The translations under genes and the position numbers were made by a program. A stretch of DNA of 61,787 nt from Actinomadura chibensis NBRC 106107 (lineage in GTDB: Bacteria; Actinomycetota; Actinomycetes; Streptosporangiales; Streptosporangiaceae): the NCBI RefSeq assembly GCF_001552135.1, contig NZ_BCQP01000072.1, positions 1-61,787 on the forward strand, given 5' to 3'. Below, one piece after another: positions 33,894 through 43,010 of this stretch. The notes below the pieces were generated by a model that saw only the letters and a list, made by a program, of their open reading frames with translations, was not told where the DNA came from and made no database searches. Numbering within the stretch: position 1 is the stretch's first letter; every line of letters starts with the position of its first letter.

Positions 33894-33948
33894 ACGGCGA
33901 CCGTACGCGGTGCGTCCGACAGTTCGGCGAGAACGGGCTCCGCCGCGG

Positions 33949-35232
33949 TCAGGAGTTGGACAGGCGGCGGAGGCGGCCGTCCTCCTGGATGGAGACCGCC
34001 GGGATGTCCAGCAGGTCGTCGACGCCGGGGAACTCCTCGTCCGCCTGGAACGGCGTTCCGTACACCGTCATGTTCTGCCCCGGGCCCGGGTGCATGCCGG
34101 TGTGCGCGGTGCCCAGCTCCATGAGGTAGGCGCCCGCCGCCGACGGGCGGCGCCGGTCGTTGGTGACGACCTGACTGGCGTAGGTGTTCATGGCGACGGC
34201 CCGATGGTAGAGAATGTGCGCCTGCATCGTGGGACGGCGGGCCGGGCGGCCGTCCAGGCCCTTGACCCGCATACCGTGCCGCTGGGCGGCCTCCAGCATG
34301 GCTCTCATCCCGGTCGAGCCCAGGTTGTGGCCGCTGTCGTAGCGGCCGACGAACGCCCGCAGCTCGGGACTCATCGTCCCGCTCGCGAGGTAGGCGTCGA
34401 CGTGCGCCTGGTAGGCGTCGTCCCGGATGCTCTCCAGATAGAGGGTGCTCACCCCGGCCTGCCGGATCTCTCTCATGTGCGTGCACAGGAACTCCCAGAT
34501 CGCCGCCCCGGAGTGGGAACCGCCGATGGCCACGCCTTCGTATCTCGCCAGCAATGTGCGCAGGTCGTCCATCGCGTCCTGGGAGTTGTCGTCGGCCAGG
34601 GCCTGCTCCACGGTCTGGTGACGCTGCTGCCGACTCTCGGGAGTCCCCGTGTACGCATTGAGCGTGGCTCGCGCGTCGCGGCCGAGTTGCCTGTCGCGTG
34701 CGTCCTGGCGGTTCCAGTAGCCGCGCGTCACCGGGTCGTTGCGGCCGAGGGCCTCCAGTACCTGGTTGCGCCCGGCCATGTCGGGAATCGTCGGCGTCAG
34801 TTCGCGCATGCCGCCCAGTTGGAAATAGAGCGGCCAATCGGTGTCCTGGATGGTGTTCGGATCCTCGTCGGATTCCACGCGTTCCTTGTAGCTGGCGTTC
34901 CGGGTGTCCTGCGGCAGGCTCTCCCATTGCTCCCGTGTCAGCGCGTTCGGGGTGCGGTCGCTCGCGAGGGAGCGGCGGGGACCCCGTATCCGCAGCGAGG
35001 GGCCCTGGGGGTTCTGATGCAGCTCTTCCTGATCCATGCGCTGGACGGGGGTCGCGCGCGCGTGCCGCCGCCCCATGATGCGGGACACCGCCGCGTTTCC
35101 GGCAAGGCGCTGGAGTCGCAGTATCGACTCCGCCGTCGTTCCGGCGCCGGACGAAGTCTGCGGCGCGGGCGCGGCTCTTCCCGGGCGTTGCGTTTCCCTC
35201 CGCTGCTCCTCACCGGGTTTCTGCGCTCGCAT
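33949..35232 (-). CDS. Candidate effector/toxin: eCIS-like N-terminal tag plus TIKI/EreA-like domain
   Basis: A 427-residue protein without a signal peptide. Residues 35-52 (ESILRLQRLAGNAAVSRI) carry the LQR-x-AGN-x-AV pattern that I recall at the N-termini of proteins linked to contractile injection systems, followed by PVQRM at 62-66. Residues about 225-415 show a pattern like the TIKI/ChaN/erythromycin-esterase superfamily: IGGSH with His240, YLESI with Glu267, HRAVAMN with Arg344, and LGTAHTG with His377. The middle (70-225) is unrecognised. No contractile-system genes lie in the window. The family assignment rests on motif reading only. Confidence 0.6.
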   Translation of the reverse strand: MRAQKPGEEQRRETQRPGRAAPAPQTSSGAGTTAESILRLQRLAGNAAVSRIMGRRHARATPVQRMDQEELHQNPQGPSLRIRGPRRSLASDRTPNALTREQWESLPQDTRNASYKERVESDEDPNTIQDTDWPLYFQLGGMRELTPTIPDMAGRNQVLEALGRNDPVTRGYWNRQDARDRQLGRDARATLNAYTGTPESRQQRHQTVEQALADDNSQDAMDDLRTLLARYEGVAIGGSHSGAAIWEFLCTHMREIRQAGVSTLYLESIRDDAYQAHVDAYLASGTMSPELRAFVGRYDSGHNLGSTGMRAMLEAAQRHGMRVKGLDGRPARRPTMQAHILYHRAVAMNTYASQVVTNDRRRPSAAGAYLMELGTAHTGMHPGPGQNMTVYGTPFQADEEFPGVDDLLDIPAVSIQEDGRLRRLSNS

Positions 35233-35358
35233 GCGTGCGTCCCTCTCTGGAACACGGGCCTGGGAACGTCCAGTGTCACCGCGCCGCGCCGCCCGGCGGT
35301 ACGTCCGGACGGGCAGGCTCGGGTGCAGGCGGGTTGCCCTTTCGGCCCTCGCTCGGGG

Positions 35359-36396
35359 TCAGAGTTTCGAGCGCGTCCAGGAGAGGAGGTCGTCGGCCGG
35401 GAGGGTGTTGACCACCTGGGACCGCGGGACGGCGCAGCGTGCGGCGCGCTCGCAGCCGAACGGCTGCCAGTCGAGCTGGCCCGGGGCGTGCGCGTCGGAG
35501 TCGATGGCGAACCGGCAGCCCGCCTCGACGGCGACGCGCAGCAGCCGTTTCGGCGGGTCGAGGCGCTCGGGACGGGAATTGATCTCCACGGCCACGTCAT
35601 AGGCGGCGCAGGCGTCGAAGACGAGGGCCGCGTCGAATTCGGATTCGGGACGCAGCCCGCCGCGCTTGCCTCCGGCCTTGACAATTCGTCCGGTGCAATG
35701 GCCGAGGACGTTCACGCGCGGATTAGAGATCGCCGTCACCATGCGTTTGGTCATCGCCACGCGGTCCATGCGCAGTTTGGAATGGACGCTGGCGACCACC
35801 ACGTCGAGGCGGCCGAGGAGGTCGGCGTCCTGGTCGAGGGTGCCGTCCTCCAGGATGTCGACCTCGATACCGGTCAGAATGCGGAACGGCGCGAGCCGCT
35901 CGTTGAGTTCGGCGACGAGGTCGAGCTGTTCGCGGAGCCGGTCGGCGGACAGGCCGTTGGCGACCTTCAGGCGCGGCGAATGGTCGGTGAGCGCGAGGTA
36001 TTCGTGGCCGAGCCCGCGTGCCGTCTCGGCCATCTCCAGGATCGGGGAACCGCCGTCCGACCAGTCGCTGTGCGTGTGCAGGTCGCCCTTCAGCGCCGCG
36101 CGGAGGGCGGCCGTCGCCTCGTCCAGCGGCTGTCCCTCGGTGGCCTCCAGTCGGCGCAGGTAGACGGGGGTCTCGCCGCGCAGCGCCTCCTCGATCACGA
36201 GGGCGGTGACCTTGCCGATGCCGGGCAGCGCGGTCAGCGTGCCCTCGCGGGCGCGGGCCGCCAGCTCGCCGGGAGGCGTCCGCCCGACCAGGTCGGCGGC
36301 CGCGCGGAAGGCCCGCACGCGGTAGGTCGGCTCGTGGGCGCGCTCCAGCAGGAACGCGATGCGGCGCAGGGCTTCGACGGGCTCCACGCCTCGCAC
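35359..36396 (-). CDS. PHP-domain protein with helix-hairpin-helix (PolX C-terminal-like)
   Basis: A 345-residue protein. The N-terminal helical and helix-hairpin-helix part resembles the DNA-binding region of family-X polymerases (ALRRIAFLLER, LTALPGIGKVTALVIEEAL). A PHP phosphoesterase domain follows from about 105 (GDLHTHSDWSDGG, YLALTDHSPRL, GIEVDIL, VVVASVHSKLR, NVLGHCTGR, DSDAHAPGQ). The polymerase palm is absent, so this is the stand-alone HhH-PHP form, probably a DNA-repair or nucleotide phosphoesterase. GTG starts at 36396 and 36387 are both possible. Confidence 0.88.
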   Translation of the reverse strand: MRGVEPVEALRRIAFLLERAHEPTYRVRAFRAAADLVGRTPPGELAARAREGTLTALPGIGKVTALVIEEALRGETPVYLRRLEATEGQPLDEATAALRAALKGDLHTHSDWSDGGSPILEMAETARGLGHEYLALTDHSPRLKVANGLSADRLREQLDLVAELNERLAPFRILTGIEVDILEDGTLDQDADLLGRLDVVVASVHSKLRMDRVAMTKRMVTAISNPRVNVLGHCTGRIVKAGGKRGGLRPESEFDAALVFDACAAYDVAVEINSRPERLDPPKRLLRVAVEAGCRFAIDSDAHAPGQLDWQPFGCERAARCAVPRSQVVNTLPADDLLSWTRSKL

Positions 36397-36412
36397 GGTA
36401 CCTCGGGCGGTT

Positions 36413-37909
36413 CTATGAGCGGGTCGCCGTGTACTCGGGGAGTTCGGCCGGGGCGGGCGGGGCCGCCGGGCGGCGCATGGTCAGGACGAGCACGGCCGCC
36501 CCGACGAAGACGGCCGCCGCGACGACGCCGGTGACGTGCAGGCTGGCGGTGAACGCCTCCCGGGCGGCGTCCAGCAGGGTCGCGCCCTGGTCGGCGGGGA
36601 GGGCCCTGGCGGAGGCCACCGCCCCGGCCAGGGAGTCGGAGCCGCCGTCCATCCGGTCGCGGTAGACAGCGGCGGCCACCACGCCGAGCAGCGCGAAGCC
36701 GAGCGAGCCGCCGAAGAAGTTGCCGGTCTCCGACATCGACGCCGCCGACCCGGCGCGCTCCGGCGGGACGGACCCGACGACGAGCCCGGTGCCGAGCGCG
36801 AACAGCGGACCGGTGCCGAGCGCCAGGACGGCGATGCCGATCATCGCCAGGGGCAGGGTGCCCGCGCCGCCGACGCCGACGAGCAGCAGGCTGCCGAGCG
36901 CGGACACGCCCAGCCCACCGGCGATCGCGGTCGTCTGCTTCATCCGCTTGACCAGCGTCGGCGCGGCCATGGTGCCGGCCGCCACGCCGAGGCCCATCGG
37001 CGCGAACAGCGCCGCCGCCGCGACCGGCGAGTAGCCGAGCACGCTCTGCAGGTACTGGGTCACGAGCAGGCCCGTCCCGGCCATGGCGATCCCGGCGAGG
37101 ACCAGCGCGACGATCACCGCCGTGAACGGGCGGTTGCGGAACAGCCGCAGGTCCAGCAGCGGCGTCTCCAGCCGCAGTTGGCGGCGGACGAACACGACCC
37201 CGATGGCCGCGCCGACGGCGATGGCCGCCAGCGGCACGGCCCGCGCGCTCTCCACGGCCGCCTGCTTGATCCCGTAGACCATCAGGAGCACCGCCGCCAG
37301 GGACAGCCCGACGCTGGCCGGGTCCAGCCGCCCGGCGTGGTCGCCGCGGAACTCCGGAAGCAGGACGGGCCCGGCGAGCACCAGCAGCAGCATCACCGGG
37401 ACGGCGGCGAGGAACACCGATCCCCACCAGAAGTGCTGGAGCAGGAGACCGGCGAGCACCGGTCCGAGCGCGCCGCCGGTGAACTGGCAGGTCGCCCAGA
37501 CGGCGATGGCCTTCCCGCGCCGCCGCTCATCGCGGAAGATGTTGGTGAGCAGGGCGAGCGTGCACGGCGCGAGGGTCGCGCCCGCGACGCCGAGCAGCGC
37601 CCGCGCGGCGATCAGCATCAGCGGGTCGACCGCGAACGCGGCCACGACCGACAGCGCCGCGAACGCCGCCGCACCGATGATCAGGAGTCGGCGGCGGCCG
37701 ATCCGGTCGGCGAGCGTGCCCATCGTGATGACCATGCCGGCCACCAGGAACCCGTAGCCGTCGCTGATCCACAACTGCTCGACGCCGCTCGCGCCGAGGT
37801 CGGCGCTCAGCTTCGGGAGCGCGAGGAGCAGCGCCGTCGCGTCCATCGCGACGACGAAGGTCGGCAGCATGAGGAGGGCGGCTCCGAGCCATGCCCGGTC
37901 GGTTCGCAT
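36413..37909 (-). CDS. MFS multidrug efflux transporter (DHA2, 14-TM)
   Basis: A 498-residue inner-membrane protein with about 14 hydrophobic segments. The first-helix motif PTFVVAMDATALLLALP, motif A GTLADRIGRRRLL, and LAPCTLALLTNIF match the EmrB/QacA branch. Drug or toxic-metabolite export is likely. It is divergent from the DGPF/sigma pair across a 214-bp region with a long inverted repeat. Confidence 0.9.
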   Translation of the reverse strand: MRTDRAWLGAALLMLPTFVVAMDATALLLALPKLSADLGASGVEQLWISDGYGFLVAGMVITMGTLADRIGRRRLLIIGAAAFAALSVVAAFAVDPLMLIAARALLGVAGATLAPCTLALLTNIFRDERRRGKAIAVWATCQFTGGALGPVLAGLLLQHFWWGSVFLAAVPVMLLLVLAGPVLLPEFRGDHAGRLDPASVGLSLAAVLLMVYGIKQAAVESARAVPLAAIAVGAAIGVVFVRRQLRLETPLLDLRLFRNRPFTAVIVALVLAGIAMAGTGLLVTQYLQSVLGYSPVAAAALFAPMGLGVAAGTMAAPTLVKRMKQTTAIAGGLGVSALGSLLLVGVGGAGTLPLAMIGIAVLALGTGPLFALGTGLVVGSVPPERAGSAASMSETGNFFGGSLGFALLGVVAAAVYRDRMDGGSDSLAGAVASARALPADQGATLLDAAREAFTASLHVTGVVAAAVFVGAAVLVLTMRRPAAPPAPAELPEYTATRS

Positions 37910-37934
37910 TTAGGGCGTCCTTTCTCTCGACGTT

Positions 37935-38058
37935 TCGACGGTTGGTCGGAGCGGCCGAGCGGTTCTCGACATCGGGGCCGGGCAGACCGGGAAGAATCCA
38001 TCGGAAATTCTTGGCGGGGGACGTCAAGGCGGCGGGGGCGGCTCCGACCAACGGTCGA
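37935..38058. promoter_or_regulatory. Long-range 18-bp inverted repeat in the MFS/DGPF divergent region
   Basis: TCGACGGTTGGTCGGAGC (37935-37952) is mirrored by GCTCCGACCAACGGTCGA (38041-38058) with one mismatch, 88 bases apart. It could be two operator sites for a looping regulator, or the ends of a small element. The whole 214-bp gap contains no gene. Confidence 0.55.
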
Positions 38059-38123
38059 CGGAGCCCAGCCGGGCCCGCGGAACGGGGCCCAGCCGGGGCC
38101 CGCGAAACCACGAGGGGTACGAG

Positions 38124-38495
38124 ATGAAGTTCCTGATCAGCATGCACATCAACCCGGCCGTGCTGGACGCGCTGACCGACGCCGAGCGGGCGGCGATCGG
38201 CGAGGGCCACGGCCGGTTCATCGAGGAGCTGAAGGAGTCCGGGGAGCTGATCACCACGCAGGCGCTCGCCGACCCGTCGCAGGCCGCCGTGGTGGCCGTG
38301 CGGGGCGGCCAGCCGGTGGTGACCGACGGCCCCTTCCTGGAGGCCAAGGAGTACCTGGGCGGCTTCTACCTGATCGACTGCGAGGACAAGGAGCGCGCGA
38401 TCGAGCTCGCGGCGCGGATCCCGGACGCCGCGATCGAGGGACTGGGGATCGAGGTACGGCAGGTCATGTTCGCTGACGGACAATTGGAGGCATGA
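38124..38495 (+). CDS. YCII/DGPF-domain protein
   Basis: A 123-residue protein with the DGPF motif (VVTDGPFLEAKEYLGGFYL) that defines this YCII-related family, and a DCEDKERAIELAARIP helix. DGPF proteins are encoded with ECF42 sigma factors; the sigma gene overlaps it by four bases (ATGA). Biochemical role unclear; it may be a target or sensor in the sigma circuit. Confidence 0.92.
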   Translation: MKFLISMHINPAVLDALTDAERAAIGEGHGRFIEELKESGELITTQALADPSQAAVVAVRGGQPVVTDGPFLEAKEYLGGFYLIDCEDKERAIELAARIPDAAIEGLGIEVRQVMFADGQLEA

Positions 38496-39703
38496 CCAGC
38501 CCAGCCATCGAGGACCTGCTGCGTGAGCTCACGCCGCAGGTCCTCGGCACGTTGGTACGCCGGTACGGCCGCTTCGAGGGGTGTGAGGACGCCGTGCAGG
38601 AGGCCGTCCTCGCCGCCAGTGTCCAGTGGCCGGACGAGAGGGTGCCGGACAACCCGCGCGGCTGGCTCGTGACCGTCGCGTCCCGGCGGCTCGTCGACCA
38701 GCTCCGCAGCGACCACGCGCGGCGCGAGCGGGAGTCGGCGACGGCCGCCGAGGTGGTCCCCGAGGACGTGCCGGACACCGACGACACGCTCGTCCTGCTG
38801 TTCCTGTGCTGCCATCCGACGCTCACCCCGGCGTCCCAGACCGCCCTGACGCTGCGGGCGGTGGGCGGTCTGACCACCGCCGAGATCGCCCGGGCGTTCC
38901 TCGTGCCGGAGGCGACGATGGCGGCCAGGATCAGCCGGGCCAAGCAGCGGATCAAGGCCGCGGGCAGCTCGTTCACCCTGCCGGAGGGCGCGGAGCGGGA
39001 GGAGCGGCTCCGGGTCGTCCTGCACGTGCTCTACCTGATCTTCAACGAGGGGTACACCGCGTCGTCGGGCGGCGAGCTGCACCGCGCCGACCTCGCGCGC
39101 GAGGCGATCCGGCTGACCAGGATGGTGCACGCGCAGCTTCCCGAGGACGGCGAGGTGACCGGGCTGCTCGCGCTGATGCTGCTGACCCACGCCCGCCGGA
39201 ACGCCCGGACGACGGCCACCGGGGACCTCGTACCGCTGGACGAGCAGGACCGCACGAAGTGGGACCGCGGGCTGATCGACGAGGGCACCGAGCTGATCAA
39301 GGCGTCGCTGGCGGGCCCGGCGCTCGGGCCGTACCAGTTGCAGGCCGCCATCGCCGCCACGCACGCCGACGCGCCCACGGCCGCGGAGACCGACTGGGCG
39401 CAGGTGCACGCCCTCTACCTGATCCTGGAGCGGATCGCGCCCAACCCGATGGTCACCCTCAACCGGGCGGTCGCGCTCGCCGAGACCGAGGGGCCGCGGG
39501 CGGGGCTCGCCCTGCTGTCCACGCTGGACGACGACGCGCGGATGGCCGGGCATCACCGGCTGCCGGCCGTCCGGGCGCACCTGCTGGAGAAGACCGGCGA
39601 CACGGCCGGGGCGTACGAGCATTACCGGCGCGCCGCCAAGGCCACTGCCAGCATCGCCGAGCAGCGCTACCTGGAGTCCCGGGCGGCTCGGCTGAAAAAA
39701 TAG
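38492..39703 (+). CDS. ECF42-type RNA polymerase sigma factor
   Basis: A 403-residue sigma factor. Sigma-70 region 2 is at about 10-80 (TLVRRYGRFEGCEDAVQEAV, DNPRGWLVTVASRRLVD) and region 4 at about 105-165 (TLRAVGGLTTAEIARAFLVP, ARISRAKQRIK). A long C-terminal TPR-like extension (about 180-400) is typical of ECF42 (SigJ-like) and replaces an anti-sigma factor. The association with DGPF proteins is known. Confidence 0.93.
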   Translation: MTSPAIEDLLRELTPQVLGTLVRRYGRFEGCEDAVQEAVLAASVQWPDERVPDNPRGWLVTVASRRLVDQLRSDHARRERESATAAEVVPEDVPDTDDTLVLLFLCCHPTLTPASQTALTLRAVGGLTTAEIARAFLVPEATMAARISRAKQRIKAAGSSFTLPEGAEREERLRVVLHVLYLIFNEGYTASSGGELHRADLAREAIRLTRMVHAQLPEDGEVTGLLALMLLTHARRNARTTATGDLVPLDEQDRTKWDRGLIDEGTELIKASLAGPALGPYQLQAAIAATHADAPTAAETDWAQVHALYLILERIAPNPMVTLNRAVALAETEGPRAGLALLSTLDDDARMAGHHRLPAVRAHLLEKTGDTAGAYEHYRRAAKATASIAEQRYLESRAARLKK

Positions 39704-39755
39704 GCTGGCCGGGCTTCGTAACCGTCAGGTATGACGGCACGTGTCCTACCACGGT

Positions 39756-39769
39756 GTCATCCGGATGAC
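39756..39769. promoter_or_regulatory. 14-bp perfect palindrome before the histidine kinase
   Basis: GTCATCCGGATGAC lies 26 bases before the kinase ATG. A TAGCCT -10-like sequence at 39783-39788 would place transcription start at or near the ATG, with the palindrome over the -35 region. It is a likely operator for the encoded NarL-type regulator. Confidence 0.5.
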
Positions 39770-39794
39770 GGCGGGCGTTCTCTAGCCTGGGCCC

Positions 39795-41093
39795 ATGGCC
39801 GCCGAGACCAACGTCCCGCGGTACGTCCTGCGGGACGTGCTGCTGGCCGCGGCGGTCACCGGACGCGCCGATCCCGCGCCCCTCGACCGGCCCTGGCCCC
39901 GGCCGATGCGCTGGACGCGGTTCGTCGGCGTCGGGCGGCTGCCGTTCGGATACGTCGTCAACATGCTCGGCACGGCCCTGGCCGTCGTGATGACCGGCGC
40001 GACGGTCTCGCTGCTGTCGGACGAGGCGGTCGAGCGGGGCGTCCTGCTGTCCGGCGCGACGAAGCTGTTCATCGCGGTGGCGGTCGCCGCGCCGCTCGCG
40101 CTGCGCGACCGCTGGCCGCTCGGCGCGTGGCGGTGGAGCTTCGCGGTGACGGCGCTGGTCGACGTCCGCGACTGGGTGGGCATGCCGTACGTCCCGGCGG
40201 GCGCGATCGCCGGGGTCGCCGCGCTCTACACGGTGGCGGTGCGCTGCCCGCGCGACGTCACGCTCGGCGTCGGGCTGCTGTCGCTCGGCGGCGTGTGGAT
40301 CAAGGACGCCGAGACGGCGCCGAACGCGATGGTGCTGCTCCTGCTGCCGCTGGCGGTGGGCGCGGCCGTCCGGCTCCGGCAGACGTCCCGGCGCCAGCTC
40401 GCCGAGCGGGAGCGGCGGCTCGCCGCGGAGGAGCGGCGGCACCGGGAGGCCGAGGCCGTGCTCACCGAGCGGCAGCGGATCGCGCGCGAGCTGCACGACG
40501 TCGTCGCCCACCACATGTCGATGATCGCGATCCAGGCGGAGGCCGCGCCCTACCGGGTCGAGGCGCTGCCCGCCGAGACCCGCGGCGACCTCGCCGAGAT
40601 CCGCGCGACCGCGCTCGACGCGCTGACCGAGCTGCGCCGCGTCCTCGGCGTCCTGCGCGGCGAGGACGGCGCCGAGACCGCCCCGCAGCCGGGCCTCGAC
40701 CGGCTGGGCGAGCTGGTCGGCAACGCGCGGGCCGCCGGGCTGACGGTGGAGACGCGCGTGGAGGGCGACCTCGCCGGGCTCCCGCCGGGCGTCGGGCTCA
40801 CCGCGTTCCGCATTCTGCAGGAGGCGCTGAGCAACGCGATGCGGCACGCGCCCGGTTCGCACGTACTGGTCGAGGTGACCCACGACGACGGCGTAGTGTG
40901 GCTCGGCGTCGTCAACGGACCGCCCGGCGACGGCCGGTCCCCCGATCCGGGCATCCGGGGCGGCGGCCACGGCCTCGTCGGGATGCGCGAGCGGGCCGCC
41001 GCGCTCGGCGGCGCCCTGACCGCGCGGCACACCCCCGAGGGAGGATTCGCCGTGACCGCCAACCTGCCCGTGCCGGCGCGGGACGCCACGTGA
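39795..41093 (+). CDS. Membrane histidine kinase (HisKA_3, NarL-type system)
   Basis: A 432-residue sensor kinase. It has about four to six hydrophobic segments (about 45-190), a coiled linker rich in Arg/Glu, then HisKA_3 with the phospho-acceptor His234 (RIARELHDVVAHHMSM) and a HATPase domain (FRILQEALSNAMRHAPGS, GHGLVGMRERAAALGG). No extracellular sensor domain is obvious. The stop overlaps the regulator GTG (GTGA). No ribosome site is seen, so the mRNA may be leaderless. Confidence 0.93.
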   Translation: MAAETNVPRYVLRDVLLAAAVTGRADPAPLDRPWPRPMRWTRFVGVGRLPFGYVVNMLGTALAVVMTGATVSLLSDEAVERGVLLSGATKLFIAVAVAAPLALRDRWPLGAWRWSFAVTALVDVRDWVGMPYVPAGAIAGVAALYTVAVRCPRDVTLGVGLLSLGGVWIKDAETAPNAMVLLLLPLAVGAAVRLRQTSRRQLAERERRLAAEERRHREAEAVLTERQRIARELHDVVAHHMSMIAIQAEAAPYRVEALPAETRGDLAEIRATALDALTELRRVLGVLRGEDGAETAPQPGLDRLGELVGNARAAGLTVETRVEGDLAGLPPGVGLTAFRILQEALSNAMRHAPGSHVLVEVTHDDGVVWLGVVNGPPGDGRSPDPGIRGGGHGLVGMRERAAALGGALTARHTPEGGFAVTANLPVPARDAT

Positions 41094-41755
41094 CCGTACG
41101 GGTCGTGATCGTCGACGACCAGGGGATGGTGCGCAGCGGGTTCGGCGTGCTGCTGAACGCCCAGCCCGACATCGAGGTCGTCGGCGAGGCCGTGAACGGC
41201 GAGGAGGGCGTGCGGCGGGTCGCGGCGCTGCGCCCCGACGTGGTGCTGATGGACGTCCGCATGCCCGTGATGGACGGCCTGGAGGCGACCCGCCGGATCC
41301 TCGCCGACCCCGCCGAGGACGCGCCGAAGATCCTCATGCTCACCACCTTCGACCTCGACGACTACGTCTACGCGGCGCTGCGCGCCGGGGCCAGCGGCTT
41401 CCTGCTGAAGGACGCGTCCGCGACCGAACTGGCGGACGCGGTGCGGGTCGTCGCGGCGGGCGACGCGCTGCTGTCCCCGTCGATCACCCGGCGGCTGATC
41501 GCGGAGTTCTCCCGGCTCGGCGGCCCGCGCGCGCCGACCCGCGCCCGGCTGGACGAGCTGACCGGACGGGAGACCGAGGTCCTCGCGCTGGTCGCGCGGG
41601 GGCTGTCCAACGGGGAGATCGCCGAACGGCTCGTCGTCGCCGAGCAGACCGTCAAGACCCATTTCGGGCGGATCCTGATGAAGCTCGAACTCCGGGACCG
41701 TCCGCAGGCGATCGTCTACGCCTACGAGATCGGCCTGGTCAGGCCCGGCGACTGA
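41090..41755 (+). CDS. NarL/LuxR-type response regulator
   Basis: A 221-residue regulator. The receiver domain has Asp55 (VVLMDVRMPVMDG) and conserved KD (LLKDASATEL). The LuxR helix-turn-helix is at about 155-210 (LTGRETEVLALVARGLSNGE, VVAEQTVKTHFGRIL). It is coupled to the kinase by a 4-bp overlap. It probably binds the palindrome before the kinase gene and may act on the two downstream hydrolase genes. Confidence 0.95.
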   Translation: MTVRVVIVDDQGMVRSGFGVLLNAQPDIEVVGEAVNGEEGVRRVAALRPDVVLMDVRMPVMDGLEATRRILADPAEDAPKILMLTTFDLDDYVYAALRAGASGFLLKDASATELADAVRVVAAGDALLSPSITRRLIAEFSRLGGPRAPTRARLDELTGRETEVLALVARGLSNGEIAERLVVAEQTVKTHFGRILMKLELRDRPQAIVYAYEIGLVRPGD

Positions 41756-41915
41756 TACCCCGGAGCGACGGCGTCGGCGGCGGGACCATACCGGGGTGGT
41801 AGCGGTGCTACCGGGGTCGCATCCCGAAAGACCGCTCCGGCGGTTGATCCGCGTTCGGGGGCCGGATTCCTAACTTCCTTCTCAGTGCTTCGACTCACCG
41901 AGAGGGACGGCCCGG

Positions 41916-42854
41916 ATGCCCAGGATCCGCACGGGCGCGGCGGTGCTGTCGGTCCTGGCGGCGACCGGCTCCACCACCGCCGCGACCGCCCACGCCGAGG
42001 TCTACGGCGCGCCCGCGCCGCCGCCCGAACTGACGGCGGCGACCCTGGACGCCCGCTACCAGGCCGCCGACCGGGAGATCGGCCGCGCGCTGGCGACCGC
42101 ACGGCGCGTCCACGACAAGACCCGGCTACGAGTGCTGCCCGCGTTCCTCTCGAACGGCCGCGGCTTCCTGTCGTTCGACGCGCGCGGCGACGGACGGGCC
42201 GTCGAGGTCCTCGGCGACCTGCGGCACGCCGACCGGGTCGCCGTCGTCGTGCCCGGGGCCGACACCACGCTGGCCAATTACGACTCCCCCAAGTTCGTCG
42301 GCGGCGGCAGCCGCGCGCTCTACCGGCAGGTCCGCGCGGACGCCCCGGGCGCGCGGGTGGCGGTGATCGCCTGGCTGGGGTACGACTCGCCGTCCACCCG
42401 GAGCACCGCCGTCCTGACCGGCGGACGCGCCGAATCCGGCGCCCGCACCCTCCGCGCTCTCTTAGCGGACGTCCACCGCGTGAACCGGCGCACCCGGTTC
42501 GCGCTCCTCTGCCACAGCTACGGCTCGGTGGTCTGCGCCAAGGCCGCCCCACGCCTCGCGCCCCTGCCGGTGGACGACATCGCGTTGTTCGGCAGCCCCG
42601 GCACCACGGCGCGACACGCCGCCGACCTCGGAACGTCCGCGCGCATCTGGGCGGGCCGCGCCAAGGGCGACTGGATGCGCTACGTGCCGAACGTCCGCCT
42701 GGCCGGGCTCGGCTTCGGCCCCGACCCGGTCTCGTCCAGCTTCGGCGCCCTCCCCTTCGACGCCGGAACCGGCCCGCACAGCGGCTACCTGACCCCAGGC
42801 TCCCGCGCCCTCCAGAACCTGGCCCTGATAGCCCTGGCCCGCCCCCCGAGGTAA
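41916..42854 (+). CDS. Secreted alpha/beta hydrolase, DUF1023 family (copy 1)
   Basis: A 312-residue protein. A signal peptide (VLSVLAATGSTTAATAHA) is followed by a DUF1023 hydrolase with VAVVVPGADTTLANYDS, VIAWLGYDSP, and the nucleophile elbow CHSYGSVVCAKA. The GSPGTTARHAADL segment is typical. Substrate unknown; possibly a cell-surface lipid or ester. GAGAGGG precedes the ATG. A small GGTAGC/GCTACC hairpin lies at 41798-41812, between the response regulator and this gene. Confidence 0.85.
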   Translation: MPRIRTGAAVLSVLAATGSTTAATAHAEVYGAPAPPPELTAATLDARYQAADREIGRALATARRVHDKTRLRVLPAFLSNGRGFLSFDARGDGRAVEVLGDLRHADRVAVVVPGADTTLANYDSPKFVGGGSRALYRQVRADAPGARVAVIAWLGYDSPSTRSTAVLTGGRAESGARTLRALLADVHRVNRRTRFALLCHSYGSVVCAKAAPRLAPLPVDDIALFGSPGTTARHAADLGTSARIWAGRAKGDWMRYVPNVRLAGLGFGPDPVSSSFGALPFDAGTGPHSGYLTPGSRALQNLALIALARPPR

Positions 42855-43010
42855 CCGTGCCCAACCAACTTCCCCGACCAGCCCCCCACCACCCACACGC
42901 CCCGGAGAGTGTCGTGGGGTGGCTCGAGTGATGGTCGCCGGGGTGGCGGCGCTGTTCGCCTTCGGGGAGGCGGCCGCCGCACGACGAGCTCTGATGGTAG
43001 AAAGGCGAGG

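Noticed and set aside
34000..35200. Nearby contractile injection system structural genes
   Set aside because: None of the genes within the window encodes sheath, tube, baseplate or AAA+ components.
42909..43010. Extended N-terminus of the second DUF1023 hydrolase
   Set aside because: The signal peptide begins after ATG 43011, which has the better ribosome site.
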